Shown here: positions 1 to 6,061 of the stretch, in pieces
Layout of the letters: each line of letters opens with the position of its first letter
Position numbering within the stretch: position 1 is the stretch's first letter
NCBI GenBank assembly: GCA_913020275.1
Contig: CAJWBV010000054.1
Location: 1-6,165, forward strand
Origin: an uncultured Rhodobiaceae bacterium
GTDB taxonomy: Bacteria > Pseudomonadota > Alphaproteobacteria > RS24
Direction of reading: 5' to 3'
DNA length: 6,165 nt
The notes under the pieces: model-generated
The model's database searches: none
What the model was told of the DNA's origin: nothing
What the model saw: only the letters and a program-made list of their open reading frames with translations
Position numbers and translations under genes: made by a program

Positions 1-369
1 CTGGTAATTTATTTCTACCCGAAAGACGACACGCCGGGATGCACAACCGAAGCGCTTGAATTTACAGCCAAACATGACGCCTTTGCCGCTGCCAACACGG
101 AGATTGTTGGTGTTTCGGCTGACAGTGTCGAAAAGCACAAAAAATTCAAAACCAAACACAATCTAGGTGTGACACTGTTGAGTGATCCTGACCAAAAAAT
201 GCTCGAAGCCTATGGCGTGTGGGTGGAAAAAAACATGTATGGCAGAAAATATATGGGCATTGAGCGGGCGACTTTTCTCGTGGGCAAAGACGGCAAAATT
301 CTGAATATCTGGCGCAAAGTACGTGTGAAAGGCCATGTCGAGGCTGTGCTAGAGACCGTCAGCGCGTGA
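1..369 (+). CDS. bcp: Bcp/PrxQ-type thioredoxin-dependent peroxiredoxin, 3' part (5' end outside window)
   Basis: Peroxiredoxins of this family reduce hydrogen peroxide and organic hydroperoxides in the cytoplasm through a peroxidatic cysteine. The frame is open from base 1 and gives 122 residues before TGA at 367-369; full-length family members are about 150-160 residues, so roughly 30 N-terminal residues are missing. Visible residues: the active-site segment YPKDDTPGCTTE with Thr11 and peroxidatic Cys14 (numbering from base 1), the YGVWVEKNMYG segment, and the conserved Arg89 in GIERATFLV. Odd point: the Cys found five residues after the peroxidatic Cys in E. coli Bcp is Leu here, and no other Cys occurs in the visible part, so this may be a 1-Cys enzyme or have its resolving Cys in the missing N terminus. 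The stop overlaps the next gene's start (GTGA), which suggests translational coupling. The family call is firm; peroxide preference is not predictable. Confidence 0.93.
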   Translation: MVIYFYPKDDTPGCTTEALEFTAKHDAFAAANTEIVGVSADSVEKHKKFKTKHNLGVTLLSDPDQKMLEAYGVWVEKNMYGRKYMGIERATFLVGKDGKILNIWRKVRVKGHVEAVLETVSA

Positions 370-1205
370 GCGGCCAAGCACATTCCGCCGCCGCATCGCG
401 CAAACCGGCTTACATGAATGATGCGGTGCGCGCGGTTCTGGAAGCGCCGGACCCGCGCGTCAAAGCCGCCTTGGCGCGACAGGCCTTTGCCGACTGGAGC
501 CATGGCGCGCTTGGCGTTGATACGCAAGCTCCATCCAATTGGCCCGACCGACCCGCCCGTCCTGACCGACCCTTATTGCTTGCCCCGCGCAAAATGCCGA
601 CCCGCAAGCTCGGCAGCGAAAAGGGCCGTGCCGCACAAATTCACGCGCTGGCACATATTGAGCTGAACGCCATTGACCTTGCCTGCGACATGGCCGGACG
701 TTTTTGCGACCGCGGGCTGGACGACAGCTTTTACGGCGACTGGCTGTCGATTGCCGCCGATGAAGCGCGGCACTTTCTGATGCTGGAAAAACGGCTGAAC
801 GACATGGGCTTCGGCTATGGCGATTTTCCTGCCCATGATGGTCTGTGGGAAGCCGCATATGACACACGCCACGACCTTGCGGCCCGCCTTGCCATTGTGC
901 CCATGGTTTTGGAAGCGCGGGGTCTCGATGTGACACCGGGCATGATAAAACGCTTCAACAAAGCCGGCGATACGGCCACTGTCAGCATTCTGGAAACGAT
1001 TTACGAAGACGAAAAATCTCACGTGGCAGCCGGGGTTAAATGGTTTCACGAGGTCTGTTCGTCTGAAAATCTTGACCCGACACAGTGCTTCCACAACAAA
1101 TTGAAAGACTATTTCAAGGGAAAGCTGAAACCCCCTTTTAACGAGGCAGCGCGAACGGCGGCTGGCATGCCACTTGCATTTTATTCGGACACGACCGCAA
1201 GGTGA
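366..1205 (+). CDS. DUF455 ferritin-like domain protein
   Basis: A 279-residue member of the DUF455 (PF04305) family, which belongs to the ferritin-like superfamily; I know of no settled biochemical function. The four-helix-bundle pattern of carboxylate and histidine ligands is visible. Helix 1 has HALAHIELNAIDLACD (His93, His97, Glu99). Helix 2 has ADEARHF (Glu133, His136). Helix 3 has VLEARGLDVTPGM (Glu183), a family signature. Helix 4 has YEDEKSHVAAGVKWF (Glu214/Glu216, His219). This fits a di-iron or similar carboxylate-bridged metal site, but the metal is inferred. There is no signal peptide, so it is probably cytoplasmic. The GTG start at 366 overlaps the peroxiredoxin stop as GTGA and lacks a clear Shine-Dalgarno, suggesting coupled translation; an alternative start is ATG at 414 (codon 17). 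Co-expression with a peroxiredoxin hints at a link to oxidative stress or iron, but that is inference only. Confidence 0.88.
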   Translation: MSGQAHSAAASRKPAYMNDAVRAVLEAPDPRVKAALARQAFADWSHGALGVDTQAPSNWPDRPARPDRPLLLAPRKMPTRKLGSEKGRAAQIHALAHIELNAIDLACDMAGRFCDRGLDDSFYGDWLSIAADEARHFLMLEKRLNDMGFGYGDFPAHDGLWEAAYDTRHDLAARLAIVPMVLEARGLDVTPGMIKRFNKAGDTATVSILETIYEDEKSHVAAGVKWFHEVCSSENLDPTQCFHNKLKDYFKGKLKPPFNEAARTAAGMPLAFYSDTTAR

Positions 1206-1261
1206 GCCAACATCCCGATTTTCGGCAGGCGGCGGCCCGTTTTATTGCGCTTGCATCCTGA
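1202..1261 (+). other. Possible micro-ORF or fossil coupling site, 19 codons
   Basis: A GTG at 1202-1204 overlaps the DUF455 stop (TGA 1203-1205) in the same GTGA arrangement that joins the peroxiredoxin and DUF455 genes. The frame runs 19 codons to TGA at 1259-1261. There is no clear ribosome binding site apart from coupling. It may be chance, a tiny leader peptide, or the remnant of a lost gene. I recognise no homology. The rest of the 1206-1301 gap shows no convincing promoter, hairpin or terminator. Confidence 0.15.
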
Positions 1262-1289
1262 GGCATTTTTTGGGACAAAGCGGGGGAAG

Positions 1290-1295
1290 AGGAGG
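1290..1295 (+). promoter_or_regulatory. Strong Shine-Dalgarno that sets the M23 peptidase start
   Basis: A perfect AGGAGG lies six bases before TTG at 1302. Nothing comparable precedes the earlier in-frame TTG codons at 1245 and 1251. This fixes the likely start of the M23 gene at 1302 and removes 19 residues from the longest reading frame. Confidence 0.85.
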
Positions 1296-1301
1296 CATCA
1301 A

Positions 1302-2657
1302 TTGTCCAACATAACGATTAGAGTGAAGCAAGCGTTGCTTTCGGTCTTTATTGAACGCCAATTGTACATTCGGGCACGGGGCAGTGTCAGCTATGTGCCG
1401 CTGTCTTCGCGATCGCAAATTGCTTTGTCTGCCTTCTTTCTGGCGTTTGCCGCCTGGTTTAGCTTCGCGACCGTGAATGTAATTTTCAAAGACGAAATTG
1501 CCGAGCGCAAAGATCGTGAATTTCTGGAAATGCAGCTGGCTTATGAAAACGAGTTGCGGCGCCTGCAGCTGGCTTATGATGATTTGAACAGCCAGATTGT
1601 TCTGACGCGCGACTGGTTCAGCGAAACCACTAACTCGCTCGAAAAGAAGCACCACGAATTGACCCGCGTACTAGAGCAAAACGCCTCGATATCCAACGAA
1701 TTGCGGCAAATGCAAATCGCCTTTTCCGGCGTAGCAAAGCGCAACAGCAAAAAAGGCAGTGTGGACATTATCGGACGCGCCGAAGATACGGCGAATGTCA
1801 CGCTTGAAAGCCGCACCGAAAGCGGCGACGCACCGACTCCCAAAGTGGCGCTGGCAAATGAGATTGACTCCAGCGTCGGGCGACGCGATGACGACGTGTT
1901 GGCAATGCCCTATCTGCCGGAAAACATCTCTCGGCGGATTGCAACGCTGGACACGCGACAGCGCGACCTGCTTGATGCGCTGGAGGAAAGCCTCGACCAT
2001 AAAATTGACGAATTCGAGACAGTCATTAATCAGACCGACGTTCTAACTACGGAGGAATTTATGGCGCGCGTACTGCCCGAAAATGAATTGTCCGTCGGCG
2101 GCCCTTATATCCCACTACAAGGTCAGCCGGGACTGAACGGCTCCCTGCACCAGCAACTTTATCGTATAAACACCAACCTTGACCGCCTGTCGGGCTTGAG
2201 CAAATCCCTGGCAAAAATTCCACTGGCACTGCCCATCCATGATTACAGCATCACCAGTGATTTCGGGGTGCGGCTTGACCCGTTCAAAAAGCGGGCGGCG
2301 TTTCATTCAGGCGTTGACTTCGGCGCAACAACGGGAACGCCGGTTCACAGCACGCTGGGCGGCACTGTCACCCAGGCCGGATATAAAGGCCCTTACGGTC
2401 TGGTGATTGAAATTGACCACGGCAATGGATTCAAAACCCGCTATGGACATCTGGCACGCTCGCGCGTGCGCGCCGGCCAGCGTGTTGAATTTCAACAACA
2501 TATCGGTGATGCGGGCAATAGTGGTCGGAGCACGGGCCCGCACCTGCACTACGAAATTTGGTTCGACGGCAAAGTTCGCAACCCGGCGGCATTTCTTGAT
2601 GCTGGCAAGCAAATTTTCAATATCGCCGAAACCTATTCCGCAACTCCCAAACAGTAA
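1302..2657 (+). CDS. Membrane-anchored M23 (LytM-type) peptidoglycan endopeptidase, LmdC-like
   Basis: Zinc endopeptidase predicted to cut peptide cross-links in periplasmic peptidoglycan. From TTG 1302 it has 451 residues. A cytoplasmic N-terminal tail (about 1-39) contains an aromatic and arginine-rich stretch around RQLYIRARGSVSYVPL. One transmembrane helix (about 40-62) follows, then a coiled coil (about 63-141), a polar linker and a helical segment (about 205-300). The M23 domain occupies about 312-430. The catalytic set is complete: zinc ligands His335 and Asp339 (FHSGVDFG) and His416, with His383 (GHLARS) and His414 (GPHLHYEIW). It therefore looks active, unlike degenerate LytM regulators such as EnvC. 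The bactofilin gene starts 13 nt downstream. Known precedents are LmdC with BacA in Hyphomonas neptunium and Csd1 with CcmA in Helicobacter, so the cytoplasmic tail may bind the bactofilin (inference). The family is certain; the exact cleavage site in peptidoglycan is not. Confidence 0.93.
   Translation: MSNITIRVKQALLSVFIERQLYIRARGSVSYVPLSSRSQIALSAFFLAFAAWFSFATVNVIFKDEIAERKDREFLEMQLAYENELRRLQLAYDDLNSQIVLTRDWFSETTNSLEKKHHELTRVLEQNASISNELRQMQIAFSGVAKRNSKKGSVDIIGRAEDTANVTLESRTESGDAPTPKVALANEIDSSVGRRDDDVLAMPYLPENISRRIATLDTRQRDLLDALEESLDHKIDEFETVINQTDVLTTEEFMARVLPENELSVGGPYIPLQGQPGLNGSLHQQLYRINTNLDRLSGLSKSLAKIPLALPIHDYSITSDFGVRLDPFKKRAAFHSGVDFGATTGTPVHSTLGGTVTQAGYKGPYGLVIEIDHGNGFKTRYGHLARSRVRAGQRVEFQQHIGDAGNSGRSTGPHLHYEIWFDGKVRNPAAFLDAGKQIFNIAETYSATPKQ
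1531..1579 (+). repeat. In-frame 16-nt direct repeat, 33-nt period, in the M23 coiled coil
   Basis: TGCAGCTGGCTTATGA occurs at 1531-1546 and again at 1564-1579, exactly 33 nt apart. It encodes MQLAY(E) and LQLAY(D), an 11-residue spacing inside the predicted coiled coil next to the membrane helix. The remainder of each 33-nt unit has diverged. It may be an old tandem duplication of one coiled-coil unit. Confidence 0.8.
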
Positions 2658-2670
2658 CAGGCACATTCCC

Positions 2671-3081
2671 ATGAGTGACCAGCGAAAACTGAGCAAAAAT
2701 GCCCCCTCCATCCTGTGCAAGGATTTGCAGGTGATCGGACAAATTACCTCGACCGGCGATATTCAAATTGACGGCATTCTTGACGGCGATTTGCGCTCGC
2801 ATGCCGTGACGGTCGGCCAAGACGCCCATATCACTGGCGAGCTTGCGGGGGAAACCGTTACCATTCGCGGGCGTGTCGATGGCACCATTCGCGCGCGACA
2901 GGTACATTTGTGCGCCACATGCGAAGTTAATGGCGATATTTATCACGAAGCCCTGGCCATTGAAACCGGCGCGCATCTCAACGGCACGGTCAAGCGCGAA
3001 AAAGATCCGCTTAAGAACGCTGCTGTCGGTCTGCTGCTGGAAGATGGCGGCCAGAACCAGTCGCCACAACTCACCAATTAA
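2671..3081 (+). CDS. Bactofilin (polymer-forming cytoskeletal protein)
   Basis: A 136-residue bactofilin. These proteins polymerise without nucleotide into filaments or membrane-associated sheets and act as scaffolds for wall-modifying enzymes. A short polar N-terminal tail (1-14) precedes a right-handed beta-helix core of about 16-108, with repeated short beta strands such as VIGQITSTGDIQIDGILDGDL and VTIRGRVDGTIRARQV, regular Gly turns and alternating hydrophobics. The C-terminal tail (about 109-136) is polar and unstructured. The length is typical. ATG 2671 is chosen because the frame upstream overlaps the M23 gene and the family's core begins soon after this ATG. Only a weak AGG (2659-2661) lies ahead, and the 13-nt gap to the M23 stop suggests one transcript. 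The stop lies 11 nt from the stop of the convergent prfB. Equivalent to BacA in other alphaproteobacteria, though I cannot assign a specific orthologue. Confidence 0.93.
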   Translation: MSDQRKLSKNAPSILCKDLQVIGQITSTGDIQIDGILDGDLRSHAVTVGQDAHITGELAGETVTIRGRVDGTIRARQVHLCATCEVNGDIYHEALAIETGAHLNGTVKREKDPLKNAAVGLLLEDGGQNQSPQLTN

Positions 3082-3092
3082 GCACTGATCAA

Positions 3093-4221
3093 TTAATCCA
3101 GATCTTCGACGGCTGTCGCCTCACCGCTAACCCGCTGGGCAAGCGCGGCTTCCATGAACGGGTCAAGCGCACCATCCAGAACGCCGCTCGGATTGCCACT
3201 TTCGACGCCGGTTCGCAAATCCTTGACCATCTGATAGGGCTGCAAAACATAAGAGCGTATCTGGTGGCCCCAGCCAATCTCTGATTTCTGGTCGGCGCTG
3301 GCCATCGCCTCCTCCTCGCGCTTTTGCAGTTCAAGCTCGTATAAACGCGCCCGCAGCATGGCCCAGGCCGTGGCACGGTTTTTATGTTGCGATCGCTCAT
3401 TCTGGCACTGCACAACGATATTCGTTTCAAGATGGGTGATACGCACCGCACTGTCGGTTGTGTTGACATGCTGGCCGCCGGCACCGCTGGCCCGAAATGT
3501 GTCAATGCGGACATCGGCGTCGGAAACATCAATATCGATGGCATCGTCGACCACCGGATAACACCAAACGCTGGCAAAGCTCGTATGGCGGCGGGCATTG
3601 CTGTCAAAGGGCGAAATGCGAACCAGACGGTGGACACCGGACTCCGTCTTTGCCCAGCCATAGGCATTGTGCCCCTTAATCTCGACAGTCGCCGATTTGA
3701 TGCCCGCTTCTTCGCCATCGGTTTGTTCGATCAGCGTAACCTTAAAGCCTTTTTTCTCGGCCCAGCGCATATACATGCGCAGGAGCATGGAGGCCCAGTC
3801 CTGACTTTCCGTGCCGCCGGCACCGGCATGCACCTCGATAAACGCATCATTGGCGTCCGCCTCGCCGGACAGCAAGGTTTCAACTTCCATGCGTTCGGCA
3901 CGCTGTTGCAAGGCTTCCAGCGCGGCCTCGCATTCCGCGACAATATCGCTGTCGCTCTCGGCCTCACCCAGCTCAATCATCTCGACATTTTCGGTTAATT
4001 CGGTTTCCAGCGCGCGGCACGCATTAATGGCGTTTTCCAACCGCGTGCGTTCCTGCATCAGCGTCTGGGCGCGGTCGGGATTGTTCCACAATTCCGGGTC
4101 TTCGGCACTTTTGTTGAGTTCGTCCAAGCGTCTGAGTGCCTGCTCCCAGTCAAAGATGCCTCCTCAGCAGTTCGATGGACTGCTTGATCCGGTCAACAAA
4201 ATCGGTGATCTCTGCGCGCAA
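3093..4221 (-). CDS. prfB: Peptide chain release factor 2, with programmed +1 frameshift
   Basis: RF2 recognises UAA and UGA stop codons on the ribosome and triggers release of the finished protein. The gene is read in two frames. Zero frame starts at TTG (4221-4219) and gives 23 codons ending HL before TGA (4152-4150). Slipping by one base (skipping the T at 4152) continues with GAC TGG GAG and runs to TAA at 3095-3093. The product is 375 residues, the normal RF2 length. The stop-recognition motif SPF is at 203-205 and the catalytic GGQ at 248-250, in [11 protein letters not shown]. The SPF motif distinguishes it from RF1 (PxT). The TTG start is supported by GGAG/GAGG ending 3-6 bases upstream and by alignment of the first residues with the family. 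It lies 46 nt downstream of the PBP1a gene on the same strand, probably co-transcribed. A call starting at 4127 would lose 31 residues. Confidence 0.96.
4149..4164 (-). promoter_or_regulatory. prfB programmed +1 ribosomal frameshift site
   Basis: On the minus strand the order is AGGAGG (4164-4159), CAT, CTT (4155-4153), TGA (4152-4150), C (4149). This matches the known RF2 element: an internal Shine-Dalgarno pairs with 16S rRNA three bases before the slippery CTT, the poorly terminating UGA C pauses the ribosome, and tRNA-Leu slips from CUU to UUU. When RF2 is scarce, the pause is longer and frameshifting makes more RF2, giving negative autoregulation. Confidence 0.95.
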
Positions 4222-4224
4222 TGT

Positions 4225-4231
4225 CCTCTCC
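4225..4231 (-). promoter_or_regulatory. Ribosome binding site of prfB, decides its TTG start
   Basis: On the minus strand GGAGAGG lies between the PBP1a stop and TTG at 4221. GGAG ends six bases before the start and GAGG three bases before. No ATG or GTG nearby gives the family-typical N terminus of about 23 residues ahead of the frameshift stop. Confidence 0.7.
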
Positions 4232-4267
4232 GTGAATGTGGCTCGGAAGATACGGGGGTCCGGACGA

Positions 4268-6061
4268 CTAGTAAAGCCCGCCCGTGCCCGCGCCCACTGT
4301 CGCGCCCTGCCCGCGCTGGTTTCCTGTGCGCTCGGCGCCCCGCACCACGGCTTGCTTGGAATTGCGCGAGGGTTCGGTGCCAATTTTAAAAGCTTCCAGG
4401 ATCACGGTTTCATCCACCGGCCGTGCCAGCTTGCCGGTTTTGGCATTGATACGCACGAGACTGACTGCAGGCGGAATGCGAAATGGCGGCGGCATGGTGC
4501 TCTCAAGCGCCGATTTCATGAAAGCCCTGAAGATAGGAGCGGCAACGCGCCCGCCTGTTTCATTCGTACCCAGTGAGCGGTTGTCGTCATAGCCAACATA
4601 TACCCCGACAGCCAGATCGGGCGAAAAGCCAACAAACCAAGCATCACGATTATCATTGGTCGTGCCGGTTTTACCCGCCAGCGGCTTACCCAGCGTGTGA
4701 ATTTGCCGGCCCGTACCGCGCTTGACGACCCCTTCAAGCATGGAAACAACCTGATAGGAGGTTTGCGCCGACAGCACTTCTTCACGTGTATCCGGCAAAT
4801 CGGGAGGGATTTGGTCGGCCCAGACTTCGGCATTGCAACCGATACAGGGTCGCGTGTCCTGACGGTAGAGCGTGGTGCCATAACGGTCTTGAATACGGTC
4901 AACGAAAACCGGTTCAATCTTGTTGCCGCCATTGACCAGCATCGCATAAGCCGATGTCAGACGCATCAGTGTCGTCTCGCCGGCCCCCAGCGCCATGGCA
5001 AGCACACGCGGCATATTCGAGGTGATGTCGAAGCGCCGCGCATAGGCGGAAATTTTATTCATGCCGATTTCCTGCGCCATGCGAACGGTCATCAGATTAC
5101 GGCTTTTTTCCATACCCAGCCGCAAAGTCGACAGGCCATAAAACCTGCGCGCGTAGTTTTCCGGCTTCCACAACCCCTTATCATTGCCCTGTTCCATCAC
5201 GAAAGGCGCATCCAGTACCAGACTGGCGGGCGTGAAACCGCTGTCGAGGGCGGCGGCGTAAACAAATGGTTTGAAGGCCGACCCCGGCTGGCGATTGGCC
5301 TGAGTTGCCCTGTTGAACTCGCTGGCGCCAAAGCTGAAACCGCCGACCATGGCAAGCACGCGACCGGTATGCGGGTCGAGCGCAACAATCGCGCCGTTAA
5401 CCTCCGGCATTTGCTCAAGCCTGTACAAGCCCGGCGCGTCTGCCGGTGCCACCCACACAATATCGCCAACCGAAAGCACTTGGTCGACGCGGGAAATTTT
5501 GGGCCCGATTTGGCGATAGCCGTTTTCGGCATTGGGCGCGGCGCGCGCCCACGAAACAGCGTCAAGCGTGAGGCGGCCGACATCGACGGATTCTTCAAAT
5601 CGGCGTGCGCGGGTCATGCGCGGGCGCAACCCAATGGACGCTTCATTGGCATCTGCCGACAATACAACCGCCAAACGCCACGGGCGCAAATCTGACGGGC
5701 TGTCAATCTTCACAATTTCTTCCCACCAGTCTTCCAGCGTTTCGAGTTTTGCCACGGGCCCACGATATCCATTACGCCGATCATAGTCGCGCAAACCCGT
5801 GCGCAAGGCGCGCTGGGCATAAGTCTGAAAATCGGTATTCAGAGTAGAGCGAATGGAAAGCCCGCCGCCATAAAGTTTCTTTTCGCCGTAAATATCATAG
5901 ACGCGCCGGCGCACCTCTTCGGCAAAATGCTCGGCCGCGATGCGTTGAACGCCGACCGGACGATCAGTCACGACAAGGTCTTGGGCGCGCGCAAGCCGCT
6001 CTTCATAGTCAGAGATGAACCCATTCGAGGCCATGCGGCCCAGCACCCAATTGCGCCGAGC
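4268..6061 (-). CDS. mrcA: Penicillin-binding protein 1A, C-terminal ~600 residues (5' part missing)
   Basis: Class A PBP: polymerises glycan strands (transglycosylase) and cross-links peptides (transpeptidase) in the periplasm. Numbering here starts at the GTG at 6046. Homology begins just upstream with ARRNWVLGRMASNGFIS, the linker at the end of the transglycosylase domain; that domain and the membrane anchor (about 200-250 residues) are absent. An OB-like domain spans about 95-215. The transpeptidase domain holds all catalytic motifs: SAFK (Ser256 nucleophile, Lys259), SRN (315-317) and KTGTT (459-463). A CxxC pair (Cys401, Cys404) sits in the transpeptidase region. The C-terminal tail is Gly-rich and ends GTGGLY; stop is TAG at 4270-4268. 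prfB follows after 46 nt. Upstream of about 6061-6070 the frame loses PBP similarity and meets TGA at 6103-6101, and no other minus frame restores it, so the 5' end here is a break, not a natural start. Confidence 0.93.
   Translation of the reverse strand, partial: ARRNWVLGRMASNGFISDYEERLARAQDLVVTDRPVGVQRIAAEHFAEEVRRRVYDIYGEKKLYGGGLSIRSTLNTDFQTYAQRALRTGLRDYDRRNGYRGPVAKLETLEDWWEEIVKIDSPSDLRPWRLAVVLSADANEASIGLRPRMTRARRFEESVDVGRLTLDAVSWARAAPNAENGYRQIGPKISRVDQVLSVGDIVWVAPADAPGLYRLEQMPEVNGAIVALDPHTGRVLAMVGGFSFGASEFNRATQANRQPGSAFKPFVYAAALDSGFTPASLVLDAPFVMEQGNDKGLWKPENYARRFYGLSTLRLGMEKSRNLMTVRMAQEIGMNKISAYARRFDITSNMPRVLAMALGAGETTLMRLTSAYAMLVNGGNKIEPVFVDRIQDRYGTTLYRQDTRPCIGCNAEVWADQIPPDLPDTREEVLSAQTSYQVVSMLEGVVKRGTGRQIHTLGKPLAGKTGTTNDNRDAWFVGFSPDLAVGVYVGYDDNRSLGTNETGGRVAAPIFRAFMKSALESTMPPPFRIPPAVSLVRINAKTGKLARPVDETVILEAFKIGTEPSRNSKQAVVRGAERTGNQRGQGATVGAGTGGLY

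Noticed and set aside
573..1094. Minus-strand open frame opposite DUF455
   Set aside because: Antisense to a well-supported DUF455 protein, with no domain pattern or ribosome binding site.
1221..1245. GC-rich run followed by T residues after DUF455, as a possible terminator
   Set aside because: No inverted repeat able to form a stem precedes the short T-run.
1245..1301. Earlier TTG starts (1245, 1251) for the M23 gene
   Set aside because: No Shine-Dalgarno ahead of them, while TTG at 1302 has a perfect AGGAGG six bases upstream; the extra residues look unlike the family N terminus.
2407..2670. N-terminal extension of the bactofilin frame by 88 codons
   Set aside because: It lies wholly inside the M23 catalytic domain in another frame; the bactofilin family begins at about ATG 2671.
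3078..3096. Two TTAA boxes resembling a CtrA binding site
   Set aside because: The spacing is 11 bases, not the 7 required, the boxes include the two stop codons, and the location is between convergent gene ends.
3093..4127. prfB starting at the TTG at 4127
   Set aside because: This would lack the first 31 residues of RF2; those are encoded through the +1 frameshift from TTG 4221.
4697..5695. Long plus-strand open frame of 332 codons opposite the PBP1a gene
   Set aside because: It is the antisense shadow of a gene with clear catalytic motifs; its translation is His/Arg-rich and resembles no family.
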